Shown here: positions 56,561 through 64,000 of the stretch, piece by piece
Numbering within the stretch: position 1 is the stretch's first letter
How the letters are laid out: each line of letters begins with the position of its first letter
Assembly: GCA_020248905.1 (NCBI GenBank)
Contig: JADCGR010000032.1
Coordinates: forward strand, 1-64,000
Length of the DNA: 64,000 nt
Reading direction: 5' to 3'
Source of the DNA: Curvibacter sp.
GTDB taxonomy: Bacteria > Pseudomonadota > Gammaproteobacteria > Burkholderiales > Burkholderiaceae_C
Position numbers and translations under genes: made by a program
Notes under the pieces: generated by a model
The model's input: the letters and a program-made list of their open reading frames with translations, nothing else
Told to the model about the DNA's origin: nothing
Databases searched by the model: none

Positions 56561-57432
56561 TAAATCACCGCATCCGCAGGCTGGCGCTGCAACATCGCCA
56601 AAGTGTCCGCCACCGTTTTACGCAACTCACGGCGGTCGCAAATCAGGTCGATAGCGCCTTTGGTTTGCAAAAATTCTGAGCGCTGAAAGCCCTCTGGCAA
56701 CTTCACGCGCACCGTGTTCTCAATCACGCGCGGACCCGCAAAACCGATTAGCGCCTTGGGCTCGGCGACCACCACGTCACCCACGAAGGCGAAGCCGGCG
56801 CTGACACCGCCCATGGTGGGATCCGTCAGCACGCTGATGTAGGGCAGCTTCTTCTTGGCCAGCCGCGTCAGCGCGGCGTTGGTCTTGGCCATTTGCATGA
56901 GGGACAGCAGGCCTTCCTGCATGCGGGCGCCGCCCGTGGCGGTGAAGCACACAAAAGGCACTTTCTGCTCGATGGCCGTCTCGACGCCGCGCACGAAGCG
57001 TTCGCCGACCACCGAACCCATGGAGCCGCCCATGAAACCGAACTCAAAGGCGGCCGCCACGACGCCGACGCCGTGCACAGCGCCCCCCATGACCACCAGG
57101 GCGTCGGTCTCGCCGGTCTGCTCCAAGGCTTCCTTGAGGCGCTCAGGGTATCTTCGGCTGTCCTTAAATTTGAGCGGGTCGACCGGCAGGACTTCCTGGC
57201 CGATCTCAAAGCGGCCTTCGTTGTCAAGAAAGAGGTTGAGCCGGGTGCGCGCGTCAATGCGATGGTGATGGCTGCAGGTGGGGCAGACGTTCTGGTTCTG
57301 TTCCAGGTCCGTCTTGTAAAGCACCGACTCACAGCTCGGGCACTTGATCCACAGGCCTTCGGGCACACTGCGGCGATCAGCCGGATCGGTCGGCTGGATC
57401 TTTGGGGGGAGCAGTTTTTCGAGCCAACTCAT
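56560..57432 (-). CDS. accD: Acetyl-CoA carboxylase carboxyltransferase subunit beta
   Basis: A 290-residue subunit of acetyl-CoA carboxylase, which makes malonyl-CoA for the fab enzymes of this window. The N-terminal zinc ribbon uses C31-x2-C34 and C50-x2-C53 ([19 protein letters not shown]). The carboxyltransferase core has [21 protein letters not shown] and [20 protein letters not shown]. It follows trpA by 59 bases in the trpF-trpB-trpA-accD order. Confidence 0.96.
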   Translation of the reverse strand: MSWLEKLLPPKIQPTDPADRRSVPEGLWIKCPSCESVLYKTDLEQNQNVCPTCSHHHRIDARTRLNLFLDNEGRFEIGQEVLPVDPLKFKDSRRYPERLKEALEQTGETDALVVMGGAVHGVGVVAAAFEFGFMGGSMGSVVGERFVRGVETAIEQKVPFVCFTATGGARMQEGLLSLMQMAKTNAALTRLAKKKLPYISVLTDPTMGGVSAGFAFVGDVVVAEPKALIGFAGPRVIENTVRVKLPEGFQRSEFLQTKGAIDLICDRRELRKTVADTLAMLQRQPADAVI

Positions 57433-57491
57433 GGTGTGCGTTCCTCTGGAAACGGGGTCAGATTAACGGGGCCGCGGACGGCGAAGCGGCA

Positions 57492-58310
57492 TTATGTATC
57501 CAAAGCCTGCCGGATCTCCCGCACGAAATCCGAGGCGGCGGCAACGACCTGTGCGCGCGGCAGCGGGTCGATGATCTGGATGATGCGGCTGCCGACGACC
57601 ACGGCGTCGGCCACGCGGCCCACGGCCCGGGCGCTGGCCGCATCCCGGATGCCGAAACCCACGCCCACCGGCACTTTCACATGCTGGCGGATGCGCGGCA
57701 ACATGGCTTCGACGGCCCCGGTGTCCAGCGTGCCGGCCCCCGTCACGCCCTTGAGCGAGACGTAGTAGACGTAGCCGCTGGCGATGCGAGCCACCTGGGC
57801 CATACGTTCGTCGGTGCTGGTCGGCGCGAGCAGGAAGATCAGGTCCAGGTCGTGCTGGCGCAGCGCGGTTGCGAATTCCTCGCACTCCTCGGGCGGGTAG
57901 TCCACCACCAGCACGCCGTCCACACCCGCTGCTGCGGCGTCACGGGCGAATGCGTTTGGTCCTGAGGGAGCGTGCAGCTGGTCGTAGCGCTCGATGGGGT
58001 TGGCGTAACCCATGAGCACGACGGGTGTCGTGGTGTTCTGCAGCCGGAAGCTGCGCACCATGTCGATCACCTGGCGCAGGCCGATACCGGCAGCCAGGGC
58101 CTTGTCGCCCGCCGCCTGGATGACCGGGCCGTCGGCGCTGGGGTCTGAGAAGGGCACGCCGAGCTCGATCACGTCGGCGCCGGCGGCCACCATGCCGTGC
58201 ATGAGCTCGGGCGTGATGTCGGGGTAGGGGAAGCCGGCCGTCACGAAGGGGATCAGCGCCTTGCGCTTGTGCGCCTGCAGCGCGGAGAAAGCGGGAGCGA
58301 TGCGGCTCAT
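57492..58310 (-). CDS. trpA: Tryptophan synthase alpha chain
   Basis: A 272-residue subunit that releases indole from indole-3-glycerol phosphate. The start at 58310 ([22 protein letters not shown]) overlaps trpB; the 484-residue track ORF is a trpB read-through. Catalytic E49 is in [10 protein letters not shown] and D60 in [17 protein letters not shown] and VVVGSRIIQ are the phosphate site. It forms an alpha2-beta2 complex with TrpB. Confidence 0.96.
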   Translation of the reverse strand: MSRIAPAFSALQAHKRKALIPFVTAGFPYPDITPELMHGMVAAGADVIELGVPFSDPSADGPVIQAAGDKALAAGIGLRQVIDMVRSFRLQNTTTPVVLMGYANPIERYDQLHAPSGPNAFARDAAAAGVDGVLVVDYPPEECEEFATALRQHDLDLIFLLAPTSTDERMAQVARIASGYVYYVSLKGVTGAGTLDTGAVEAMLPRIRQHVKVPVGVGFGIRDAASARAVGRVADAVVVGSRIIQIIDPLPRAQVVAAASDFVREIRQALDT

Positions 58311-59593
58311 TGCTTCAGCTCCACTTTCTGTTCGACGCCACCCTTGACCGACTGGCCACGGCAGGAGGGGCGGCAGTAAAAATCGGCGTGGCTCAGGTCG
58401 GCCACGGTGCCGATATCCTTGTCGCCCCGGCCGGAGAGGTTGACCAAGATGGATTGGTCGGAACGCATCGACCTGGCCAGCTTCATGGCGTGGGCCACAG
58501 CATGGCTGGACTCCAGTGCCGGGATGATGCCCTCGGTACGGCACAGGTAGTGAAAAGCAGCCAGCGCCTCGTCGTCCGTGATACCTACGTACTCGGCACG
58601 GCCGATGTCCTTGAGGAAGGCGTGCTCGGGTCCGACGGCGGGGTAGTCCAGGCCGGCGCTGATGCTGTGCGTCTCGGTTACCTGCCCGTCGGCGTTCTGC
58701 AGCACGTAGGTGCGGTTTCCGTGAAGCACACCCGGGCTGCCACGCTGCAGCGAGGCCGAGTGCCTGCCGCTGTCCATGCCTTCCCCCGCCGCTTCCACGC
58801 CGATCAGGCGCGTCTGCTCGTGCGTGATGTAAGGATGGAAGATGCCCATGGCATTGCTGCCGCCGCCCACGCAGGCGATTATGGCGTCTGGCTGCTGTGC
58901 GACGCAGCCCGCGCGGGCCAGGAGGTCCGGCATCTGCACCAAGCATTCGTTGCCGATCACACTCTGGAAGTCCCGCACCATCATCGGATAGGGATGCGGG
59001 CCGGCCACCGTGCCGATGATGTAGAACGTGTTGTCCACATTCGCGACCCAGTCACGCATGGCCTCGTTCAGCGCATCCTTGAGCGTTTTGCTGCCGGACT
59101 CCACGGGCACCACGGTGGCGCCCAGCAGCTTCATGCGGTAGACGTTGGGGCTCTGGCGTTTGACGTCTTCGGAGCCCATATAGACCACGCATTCCAGGCC
59201 GTAGCGCGCGCAGATGGTCGCGGTCGCCACGCCGTGCTGGCCGGCGCCCGTCTCGGCAATGATGCGCGGCTTGCCCATGCGTTTGGCCAGCAGGGCCTGG
59301 CCAATGGTATTGTTGATCTTGTGCGCGCCCGTATGGTTGAGATCTTCGCGCTTGAGGAAGATCTGCGCGCCGCCCTGTTCGCGACTCATGCGCGCGGCGT
59401 GGTAGACGGGGGAGGGGCGGCCGACGAAGTTGGCCAGTTCGTTCTCGAACTCGGCACGGAAGTCCGGGTCGTGCTGATAGCGGGCGTAGGCTGCCTTGAG
59501 CTCGTTGACGGCCTGGGTCAGCGTTTCACTGATAAAGCTGCCGCCATAGATGCCGAAATGGCCCTTCGCATCGGGCTGTTGGTAGTCGAACAT
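58307..59593 (-). CDS. trpB: Tryptophan synthase beta chain
   Basis: A 428-residue PLP enzyme that joins indole and serine to make tryptophan. The PLP lysine is in [22 protein letters not shown] near residue 93, and the phosphate-binding GGGSNAMG is near 240. After the conserved [11 protein letters not shown] there is an extra tail of about 30 residues ([21 protein letters not shown]) that the enterobacterial protein lacks. The ATG is 11 bases after the trpF stop. Confidence 0.95.
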   Translation of the reverse strand: MFDYQQPDAKGHFGIYGGSFISETLTQAVNELKAAYARYQHDPDFRAEFENELANFVGRPSPVYHAARMSREQGGAQIFLKREDLNHTGAHKINNTIGQALLAKRMGKPRIIAETGAGQHGVATATICARYGLECVVYMGSEDVKRQSPNVYRMKLLGATVVPVESGSKTLKDALNEAMRDWVANVDNTFYIIGTVAGPHPYPMMVRDFQSVIGNECLVQMPDLLARAGCVAQQPDAIIACVGGGSNAMGIFHPYITHEQTRLIGVEAAGEGMDSGRHSASLQRGSPGVLHGNRTYVLQNADGQVTETHSISAGLDYPAVGPEHAFLKDIGRAEYVGITDDEALAAFHYLCRTEGIIPALESSHAVAHAMKLARSMRSDQSILVNLSGRGDKDIGTVADLSHADFYCRPSCRGQSVKGGVEQKVELKQ

Positions 59594-59604
59594 GATGAAC
59601 CTGC

Positions 59605-60303
59605 TTAGATGGCGTCGGCAGCGCGCACGGCCGCGACGAACTGTTGGATCTTGCCGGCGTCCTTGATGCCCTTAAGGCCCTCAGGGCTTGCCCCTCCGGT
59701 CGCAGAGGCCTCGACACCGGAACTGACGTCCACGGCCAGCGTTTTACACCGTGGCCGCAACTGCCGGATACCGTCGGCCACATTTGCAGGCGTGAGTCCA
59801 CCACTCAAGACGAGGTGAGCGTCGACGCTTGGAGGTAGATGTGACCATTCGAAGGATTTGCCGCCACCGCCAAACCCCTCGACATGGGCGTCAAGAAGGA
59901 TGGCCTGGGCGGCTGGGTAATGCTGCGCGTATTTTACGAGGTCAAAGCTCCGGCCGGCTTCGCCCAGGGGTATGCGGGCCGCACGCAGGTAGGGGCGCGC
60001 GTCCGCCAAGGCCTCGCACTGGGCTGGCGTTTCGTCGCCATGGAATTGCAGGGTGGCGTTGGGGATCAGGGCGCAGGCAGCGTGAATCTGCGCGGCCGAG
60101 GCATTGACCACCAGCAGCACCGGCGTCATGAACGCCGGCAGGCGACGCGCCAGTTCCGCGGCGCGCCGGGGTGTGACGTGGCGTGGACTGCTCTCGTAAA
60201 GCACAAAACCCACGGCATCGGCGCCGGCCGCGATGACGGCGTCCACGTCCTGTTCACGTGTCAGGCCGCAGATCTTTATCCGGGTTCGCAGGGCGCTGGT
60301 CAT
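59605..60303 (-). CDS. trpF: Phosphoribosylanthranilate isomerase
   Basis: A 232-residue TIM-barrel enzyme of tryptophan synthesis. The start is the ATG at 60303 ([23 protein letters not shown]), which overlaps the truA stop by four bases; the track uses a TTG three codons earlier. The catalytic cysteine is in KICGLT (C12) and the aspartate in the [11 protein letters not shown] stretch. [10 protein letters not shown] is the phosphate site. Confidence 0.95.
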   Translation of the reverse strand: MTSALRTRIKICGLTREQDVDAVIAAGADAVGFVLYESSPRHVTPRRAAELARRLPAFMTPVLLVVNASAAQIHAACALIPNATLQFHGDETPAQCEALADARPYLRAARIPLGEAGRSFDLVKYAQHYPAAQAILLDAHVEGFGGGGKSFEWSHLPPSVDAHLVLSGGLTPANVADGIRQLRPRCKTLAVDVSSGVEASATGGASPEGLKGIKDAGKIQQFVAAVRAADAI

Positions 60304-61094
60304 GGCAGCCAATCATACGCAGGCGTGCGCTCCGGCAAGCCCCAGCGCTCGTCGTAGCGGGGGCCCAGGAAGTACAGGCCATCAGGCGAGAAGGTCGGGG
60401 CTGCGGCGTCGCGGCTGCGCGCGGCGATCACTTCGGCCATCCATTCTGGAGGTCTCCTGCCCTGGCCGATGGTGACGAGTACACCCATGATATTGCGGAT
60501 CATGTGGTGCAGGAAAGCATTCGCCTCGAAATCGAATCGCCAGTAGGCACCGCGCCGGCTGATGTCCAGGCGCATGAGTGTCTTGACTGGCGAAAGTGCC
60601 TGACAGGCGGAGGCCCGGAAGGAAGTGAAATCGTGCTCGCCCAGGAGATGCGGCAGGCTCTTCTGCATGCGTTCTAGGCTCAGGGGCTGGAAGACCCAGC
60701 CCACGCGGTGTGCGTCCATGCTCGGGCGCACCGGCGAGTCGAGCAGAAGGTAGGCGTAGCGGCGCGAGGTTGCGCTCGCCCGGCAGTGGAACTCGTCTGG
60801 CACCATCTGCGCCCACTGCACTGCGATGTCGGGTGGCAGGAAGGTGTTGGTCCCACGGATCCAGGCGTGGGGATCGCGCTCTGCCGGGGTGTCAAAGTGC
60901 ACGACCTGCATGAGACCGTGCACACCGGCATCGGTGCGGCCCGCGCAGAGCGTGCAGACGCGTTGGTCAGCAGGAAGTCCGACGAAGAGTCCCAAAGCCT
61001 TCTCAAGCTGGTCCTGCACGGTGCGGCCGGATGGCTGGCTTTGCCAGCCATCGTAGCGGTGGCCGTCGTAGCTGACGCCGAGGGCCACCCTCAC
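60300..61094 (-). CDS. truA: tRNA pseudouridine(38-40) synthase TruA
   Basis: A 264-residue pseudouridine synthase for the anticodon stem-loop. The catalytic aspartate is D55 in CAGRTDAGVHGLMQVVHFDT. RYAYLLLDSPVRPSMD and FDFEANAFLHHMIRNIMGVL are typical. The start is a GTG at 61094 (MRVALGVSYDGHRYDGWQ). It sits between fimV and trpF, a common arrangement in this group. Confidence 0.95.
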   Translation of the reverse strand: MRVALGVSYDGHRYDGWQSQPSGRTVQDQLEKALGLFVGLPADQRVCTLCAGRTDAGVHGLMQVVHFDTPAERDPHAWIRGTNTFLPPDIAVQWAQMVPDEFHCRASATSRRYAYLLLDSPVRPSMDAHRVGWVFQPLSLERMQKSLPHLLGEHDFTSFRASACQALSPVKTLMRLDISRRGAYWRFDFEANAFLHHMIRNIMGVLVTIGQGRRPPEWMAEVIAARSRDAAAPTFSPDGLYFLGPRYDERWGLPERTPAYDWLP

Positions 61095-61116
61095 GAAAAT
61101 TCGCCTACGCGCCGGC

Positions 61117-63543
61117 TCAGCCGAGCGCCGCCAGGGCCTTCTGGGCGCGTGCCTTCATATCGCCCGATGCCTCGGAAATGATTTCCTCGATCAGGGCGCG
61201 CGCGCCATCGGTGTCGCCGATGGCCTTGAACTCGTCGGCCAAGGCCAGTTTGGTGGCCAGGGGGTCGTCCGAGCCGCTGCCGGGCTGCTCCGACGGGGCG
61301 CCCAGATCAAGGGACAGGCCGCCCATGTCGAAGTTCATCAGGTTGTCTGCCGCAGGTGCGGGCGCGCCAGCGACGGGGGGCCGCTGGGAGGCGCTTGGCA
61401 GCGATGCACGTGGCGGGGCCTCGTCGAGGGAGAAATCGAGATCCAGATCCAGGTCGACACCCGCGCTGCCGCCCGCGCCCGTCATCGGCGCCACCTGCAT
61501 GGTCTGCTGCATCGCGGGGGCTGCGGCATAGCTGGCCGGGGCGGGCTGCAGTGGGGCCGGGGCCGATGCCGGCGGCTCGCCGCCCTGGTACAACTCGTTG
61601 TTCGGGTCGATGCTGCGGCCATGTTCGCAGATAGCGTCCCACTCGGGCCCGCTGCCGCCGGTGACCTTGTAGGCCTCCTTGGCGATGATGCCGAGGTTCT
61701 TGGCATCGCGGCGCTTGGCATAGATCTCGACCAGCTTCTGGTGGATGGCCACGCGGCTGGGTTGGTTGCGCAGCGCTTCTTTGAGGATTTCCTCAGCCTG
61801 CAGGTCGCGCCCGTAGGCCAAGTAGACCTCTGCCTCTGCGACTGGGTCCACATCGTCACCCGCGTCGAGCTGGCTGGGCGAATAGACCATGGAAGATAAG
61901 CCGTTCACGCTGGCCTCACTGGTATCCACCCGCCGCCCGCCACTGTTACCGAAAAAGGAGTCTGGCTGGAGGCGGCTTTCCAGGTAGGCGCTGTCGACCT
62001 GGCCGGCGTTCTTACGCTGGCGGCTACGATAAACACCCAGCGCGGCGAGCAGGGCCACCAGGCCGGCAGCTGCGGCAAGCACCATTTCGTTGGCCAGCAA
62101 TTCGTCCAGCAAGGACGGTTCCTCAACCACTGGGGCCGGGGCCGGGGCGGGAGCTGCCGGACGCGGTGCCTGCGCCGCTGTTTGGGGGGCGGATGCTGAC
62201 GCGGCAGGTGCGCTGGGGGCAGCTACCGGAGGCGAAGCCTTGACTTGCGAGGCCGGTGCCGCAGTCGGGGCGGGCGTAGGGGCAGGTGCAGCCACGGGCG
62301 CCGGCGCCTCGGCTGCGGGAGCAGTGGGCCTGGATGCGGCCGGGGCGGGAGCGGGGGCAGTCGCTGCCGCCTTGCTCAGCTTTTCGAGCTCAGCGACGTT
62401 CTTGGAGAGGGCCTCGGCCCGGGCGGCAGCCTCCTTCGCGCTGCGTTCGCGGGCCAACTGGTCAGCCGCCTGCGGCTGCACGGCGCCCTTGGAGAGTGTG
62501 AGTTTGTCGGGGGCAGCCGGTGCGGATTTCGTTTCCTCAACCTGGGCCGAAACAGCGCCACGGGTCTTGCGATCGGCAACAGCCTCGGGGCTGACAGGGG
62601 CCCTGGTGGCCAGCCGACGGCGGTACTCATTGAAATCCCTGCTCTGGGCGATCACGATCTGACGTGCTTCCTCTTTCGCGGTCGCTTGCGCTTCAGTACT
62701 GCCGGGCATGCCCAGCACGGCGCCCCTGCGCAGGCGGTTGACATTGCCGCCAATGAAAGCCTCCGGGTTGGCGCGCAGCATGGCTACCAGCATCTGGTCA
62801 AGCGACACCTCGGCGGGCTTCTGCGCCAGGGCCAGCTCGCTAGCCGTGTCGCCGGCCTTGACCGTCACGCTGGAGCGCGCGGCCACGGCGGGCGCTGGGG
62901 GCTGCGCTGAGCGCGCGGCTGGTTCGGGCGTGGCAGCGGGTGCGGGTGTGGGCGCAGGGGTAGGAGCTGAGGCCGCGGGAGCGGAACTCGTAGGCGCTGG
63001 GGCCGGTGCCGATGCGGCGGGGGGCTCGGCTGCAGCGGGCGCAGCGGGGGCGGCAGGGGGGCTGATCCGGATCGGGACCGAGCTGACCTGGGGAACCTGT
63101 GGCGCCGGAGCCTGCGTCGTGTTGAGGTTCGGGGGGTCGAACAGCATGGTGTAGTCGCGTACGATGCGACCCGAGGACCAGCTGGCTTCCAGGATCAGGT
63201 CCACATACGGGTCGTTGACCGGACGGCTATTGCTCAGGCGCAGGAAGCGCTGGCCATTCGCGCGGCGCTCCAACGTGATCTGCAGGCCGCTGAGCGACTG
63301 GCTGTAATCCATGCCGTTTGCACGAAAGGCATCGGGCAGCGCTACGCCCGGGCGTAGCGAAGACGCCTCCTCCTCGTTGATTTCAATAATCTCGATCTCG
63401 GCGCGCAGCGGCTCACCCAGCGCTGACTGAACCGAGATGCGTCCGAGCGCGAGCGCAGCCGCTCCCGATCCCCACGAACCAATAACCAAGGCAAAAGCCA
63501 GGACCAAGGCGGTTCGTTGCCAGCGTGTTGATGTAGCAATCAA
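61117..63543 (-). CDS. fimV: FimV/HubP-family cell-pole and pilus protein
   Basis: An 808-residue protein. The start is a TTG at 63543 with GGAGG nine bases before it. The N-terminal signal and FimV domain (residues about 1-140: LGRISVQSALGEPLRAEIEI) are followed by a long proline/alanine spacer. A LysM-like segment (SSVTVKAGDTASELALAQKPAEVSLD) lies near 225, and a membrane helix (EMVLAAAAGLVALLAALGVYRSR) near 485. An acidic C-terminal part with TPR units (AEVYLAYGRDLQAEEILKEAL) ends in the FimV C-terminal motif (SDDPLATKLALADEFKAIGDTDGARALIEEI). FimV organises twitching and polar functions. It is followed by truA (22-base gap). Confidence 0.92.
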   Translation of the reverse strand: MIATSTRWQRTALVLAFALVIGSWGSGAAALALGRISVQSALGEPLRAEIEIIEINEEEASSLRPGVALPDAFRANGMDYSQSLSGLQITLERRANGQRFLRLSNSRPVNDPYVDLILEASWSSGRIVRDYTMLFDPPNLNTTQAPAPQVPQVSSVPIRISPPAAPAAPAAAEPPAASAPAPAPTSSAPAASAPTPAPTPAPAATPEPAARSAQPPAPAVAARSSVTVKAGDTASELALAQKPAEVSLDQMLVAMLRANPEAFIGGNVNRLRRGAVLGMPGSTEAQATAKEEARQIVIAQSRDFNEYRRRLATRAPVSPEAVADRKTRGAVSAQVEETKSAPAAPDKLTLSKGAVQPQAADQLARERSAKEAAARAEALSKNVAELEKLSKAAATAPAPAPAASRPTAPAAEAPAPVAAPAPTPAPTAAPASQVKASPPVAAPSAPAASASAPQTAAQAPRPAAPAPAPAPVVEEPSLLDELLANEMVLAAAAGLVALLAALGVYRSRQRKNAGQVDSAYLESRLQPDSFFGNSGGRRVDTSEASVNGLSSMVYSPSQLDAGDDVDPVAEAEVYLAYGRDLQAEEILKEALRNQPSRVAIHQKLVEIYAKRRDAKNLGIIAKEAYKVTGGSGPEWDAICEHGRSIDPNNELYQGGEPPASAPAPLQPAPASYAAAPAMQQTMQVAPMTGAGGSAGVDLDLDLDFSLDEAPPRASLPSASQRPPVAGAPAPAADNLMNFDMGGLSLDLGAPSEQPGSGSDDPLATKLALADEFKAIGDTDGARALIEEIISEASGDMKARAQKALAALG

Positions 63544-63754
63544 TTTAGAGGCCTCCGATGATCGGGCGACAAAATGGCTGACACGTCATGGCCGGTGACT
63601 CGTCGGCCATGACGCTTGAAACTGGAAAAGTACCTTAACATCAATATGTTAGCCTTACAAGCTAAGAAAGCGCTTAACGTTCTCAGCGTAAGCCAGCCTA
63701 CTCACTGGGGCCGGGCTTTGTTGTGAAGTGGCAACGAAGAGCCCTTCCATTGAC

Positions 63755-64000
63755 TCAGCCCTGCAGCAGGATGCGCAGCATGCGGCGCAGCGGTTCGGCC
63801 GCGCCCCAAAGCAGCTGGTCGCCCACGGTGAAGGCGCCCAGATACTCATCACCCATGGCCAGTTTGTGCAGACGGCCCACCGGCACCGTCAGCGTACCGG
63901 TCACGGCGGCTGGCGTGAGCTCGCGTTCAGTGATCTCACGCTGGTTGGGGACTACCTTCACCCAGTCATTGCCACTGGCCAGCAAGCCTTCAATTTCGGG
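63755..64000 (-). CDS. asd: Aspartate-semialdehyde dehydrogenase, C-terminal part
   Basis: The gene runs off the right edge; only its last about 81 codons are here. [45 protein letters not shown] is the C-terminal block of the E. coli-type enzyme, which leads to lysine, methionine, threonine and cell-wall diaminopimelate. The asd-fimV-truA order is common in this group. The gap of 211 bases to fimV holds no gene that I can see; the leader of fimV is probably there. Confidence 0.93.
   Translation of the reverse strand, partial: PEIEGLLASGNDWVKVVPNQREITERELTPAAVTGTLTVPVGRLHKLAMGDEYLGAFTVGDQLLWGAAEPLRRMLRILLQG

Overview
The window is G+C-rich chromosomal DNA from a betaproteobacterium, most likely a member of the Burkholderiales close to the Comamonadaceae. 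The evidence is the gene order: yceD-rpmF-plsX-fabHDG-acpP-fabF-rpoE-rseAB-degP-lepA-lepB-rnc-era-recO-pdxJ-acpS-nagZ; asd-fimV-truA-trpF-trpB-trpA-accD; hemC-hemD-hemX-hemY opposite ppc; and livHMGF. Intergenic repeats of a kind I associate with this group also occur. No search was run, so genus and species are not claimed.

Layout. 1-140: the 3' end of a group II intron (tail of its reverse transcriptase, then domains V and VI), ending at the stop codon of an mshQ-like gene. 141-5453 (minus): five pilus-assembly genes in MSHA order C-D-O-P-Q behind an NAD-binding epimerase/SDR-like gene. 5535-7722 (plus): a plant-type ferredoxin/flavin reductase, a tandem 54-bp repeat, and a Bug/TctC-type solute-binding protein. 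7880-11580 (minus): a branched-chain amino acid ABC transporter (livHMGF) with no substrate-binding gene beside it. 11628-12932: rarA. 12985-15718: an accessory patch with an intergenic repeat, a 5'-truncated IS5-family transposase, a higBA toxin-antitoxin pair, and queE/queD genes that both look damaged. 15719-22811: ppc facing hemCDXY. 22893-26717: a GGDEF protein and rne, converging on a shared terminator. 27212-31704: rluC, a HAD phosphatase, a Rieske protein, an SppA-like protease, a methyltransferase and maf. 31730-50845: a long run of co-directional housekeeping genes for fatty acid synthesis, the sigma-E envelope stress module, protein export, RNA processing, recombination repair and cofactor synthesis. 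50885-53078: lysS and a YggT protein. 53079-56549: a less G+C-rich cassette with remnant DNA, two SDR genes (one with a Tat-like leader) and a divergent LysR regulator. 56560-61094 (minus): truA-trpF-trpB-trpA-accD. 61117-63543: fimV. 63755-64000: the 3' end of asd.

How the genes work together. plsX, fabH, fabD, fabG, acpP, fabF, acpS and accD supply the core of type II fatty acid synthesis. rpoE-rseA-rseB-degP is a complete envelope-stress circuit ending in its effector protease, followed by lepA-lepB. hemC-hemD lead to uroporphyrinogen III, with hemX-hemY as accessory membrane genes. trpF/B/A carry out three of the late steps of tryptophan synthesis. The most unusual points are the decaying queE-queD pair, a higBA promoter whose predicted transcript would be leaderless or nearly so, an A+T-rich gap before lepA with a possible small RNA, the Tat-leader SDR cassette, and the intron at the end of the MSHA block. 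I did not find a clearly new multi-gene defence or biosynthetic system.
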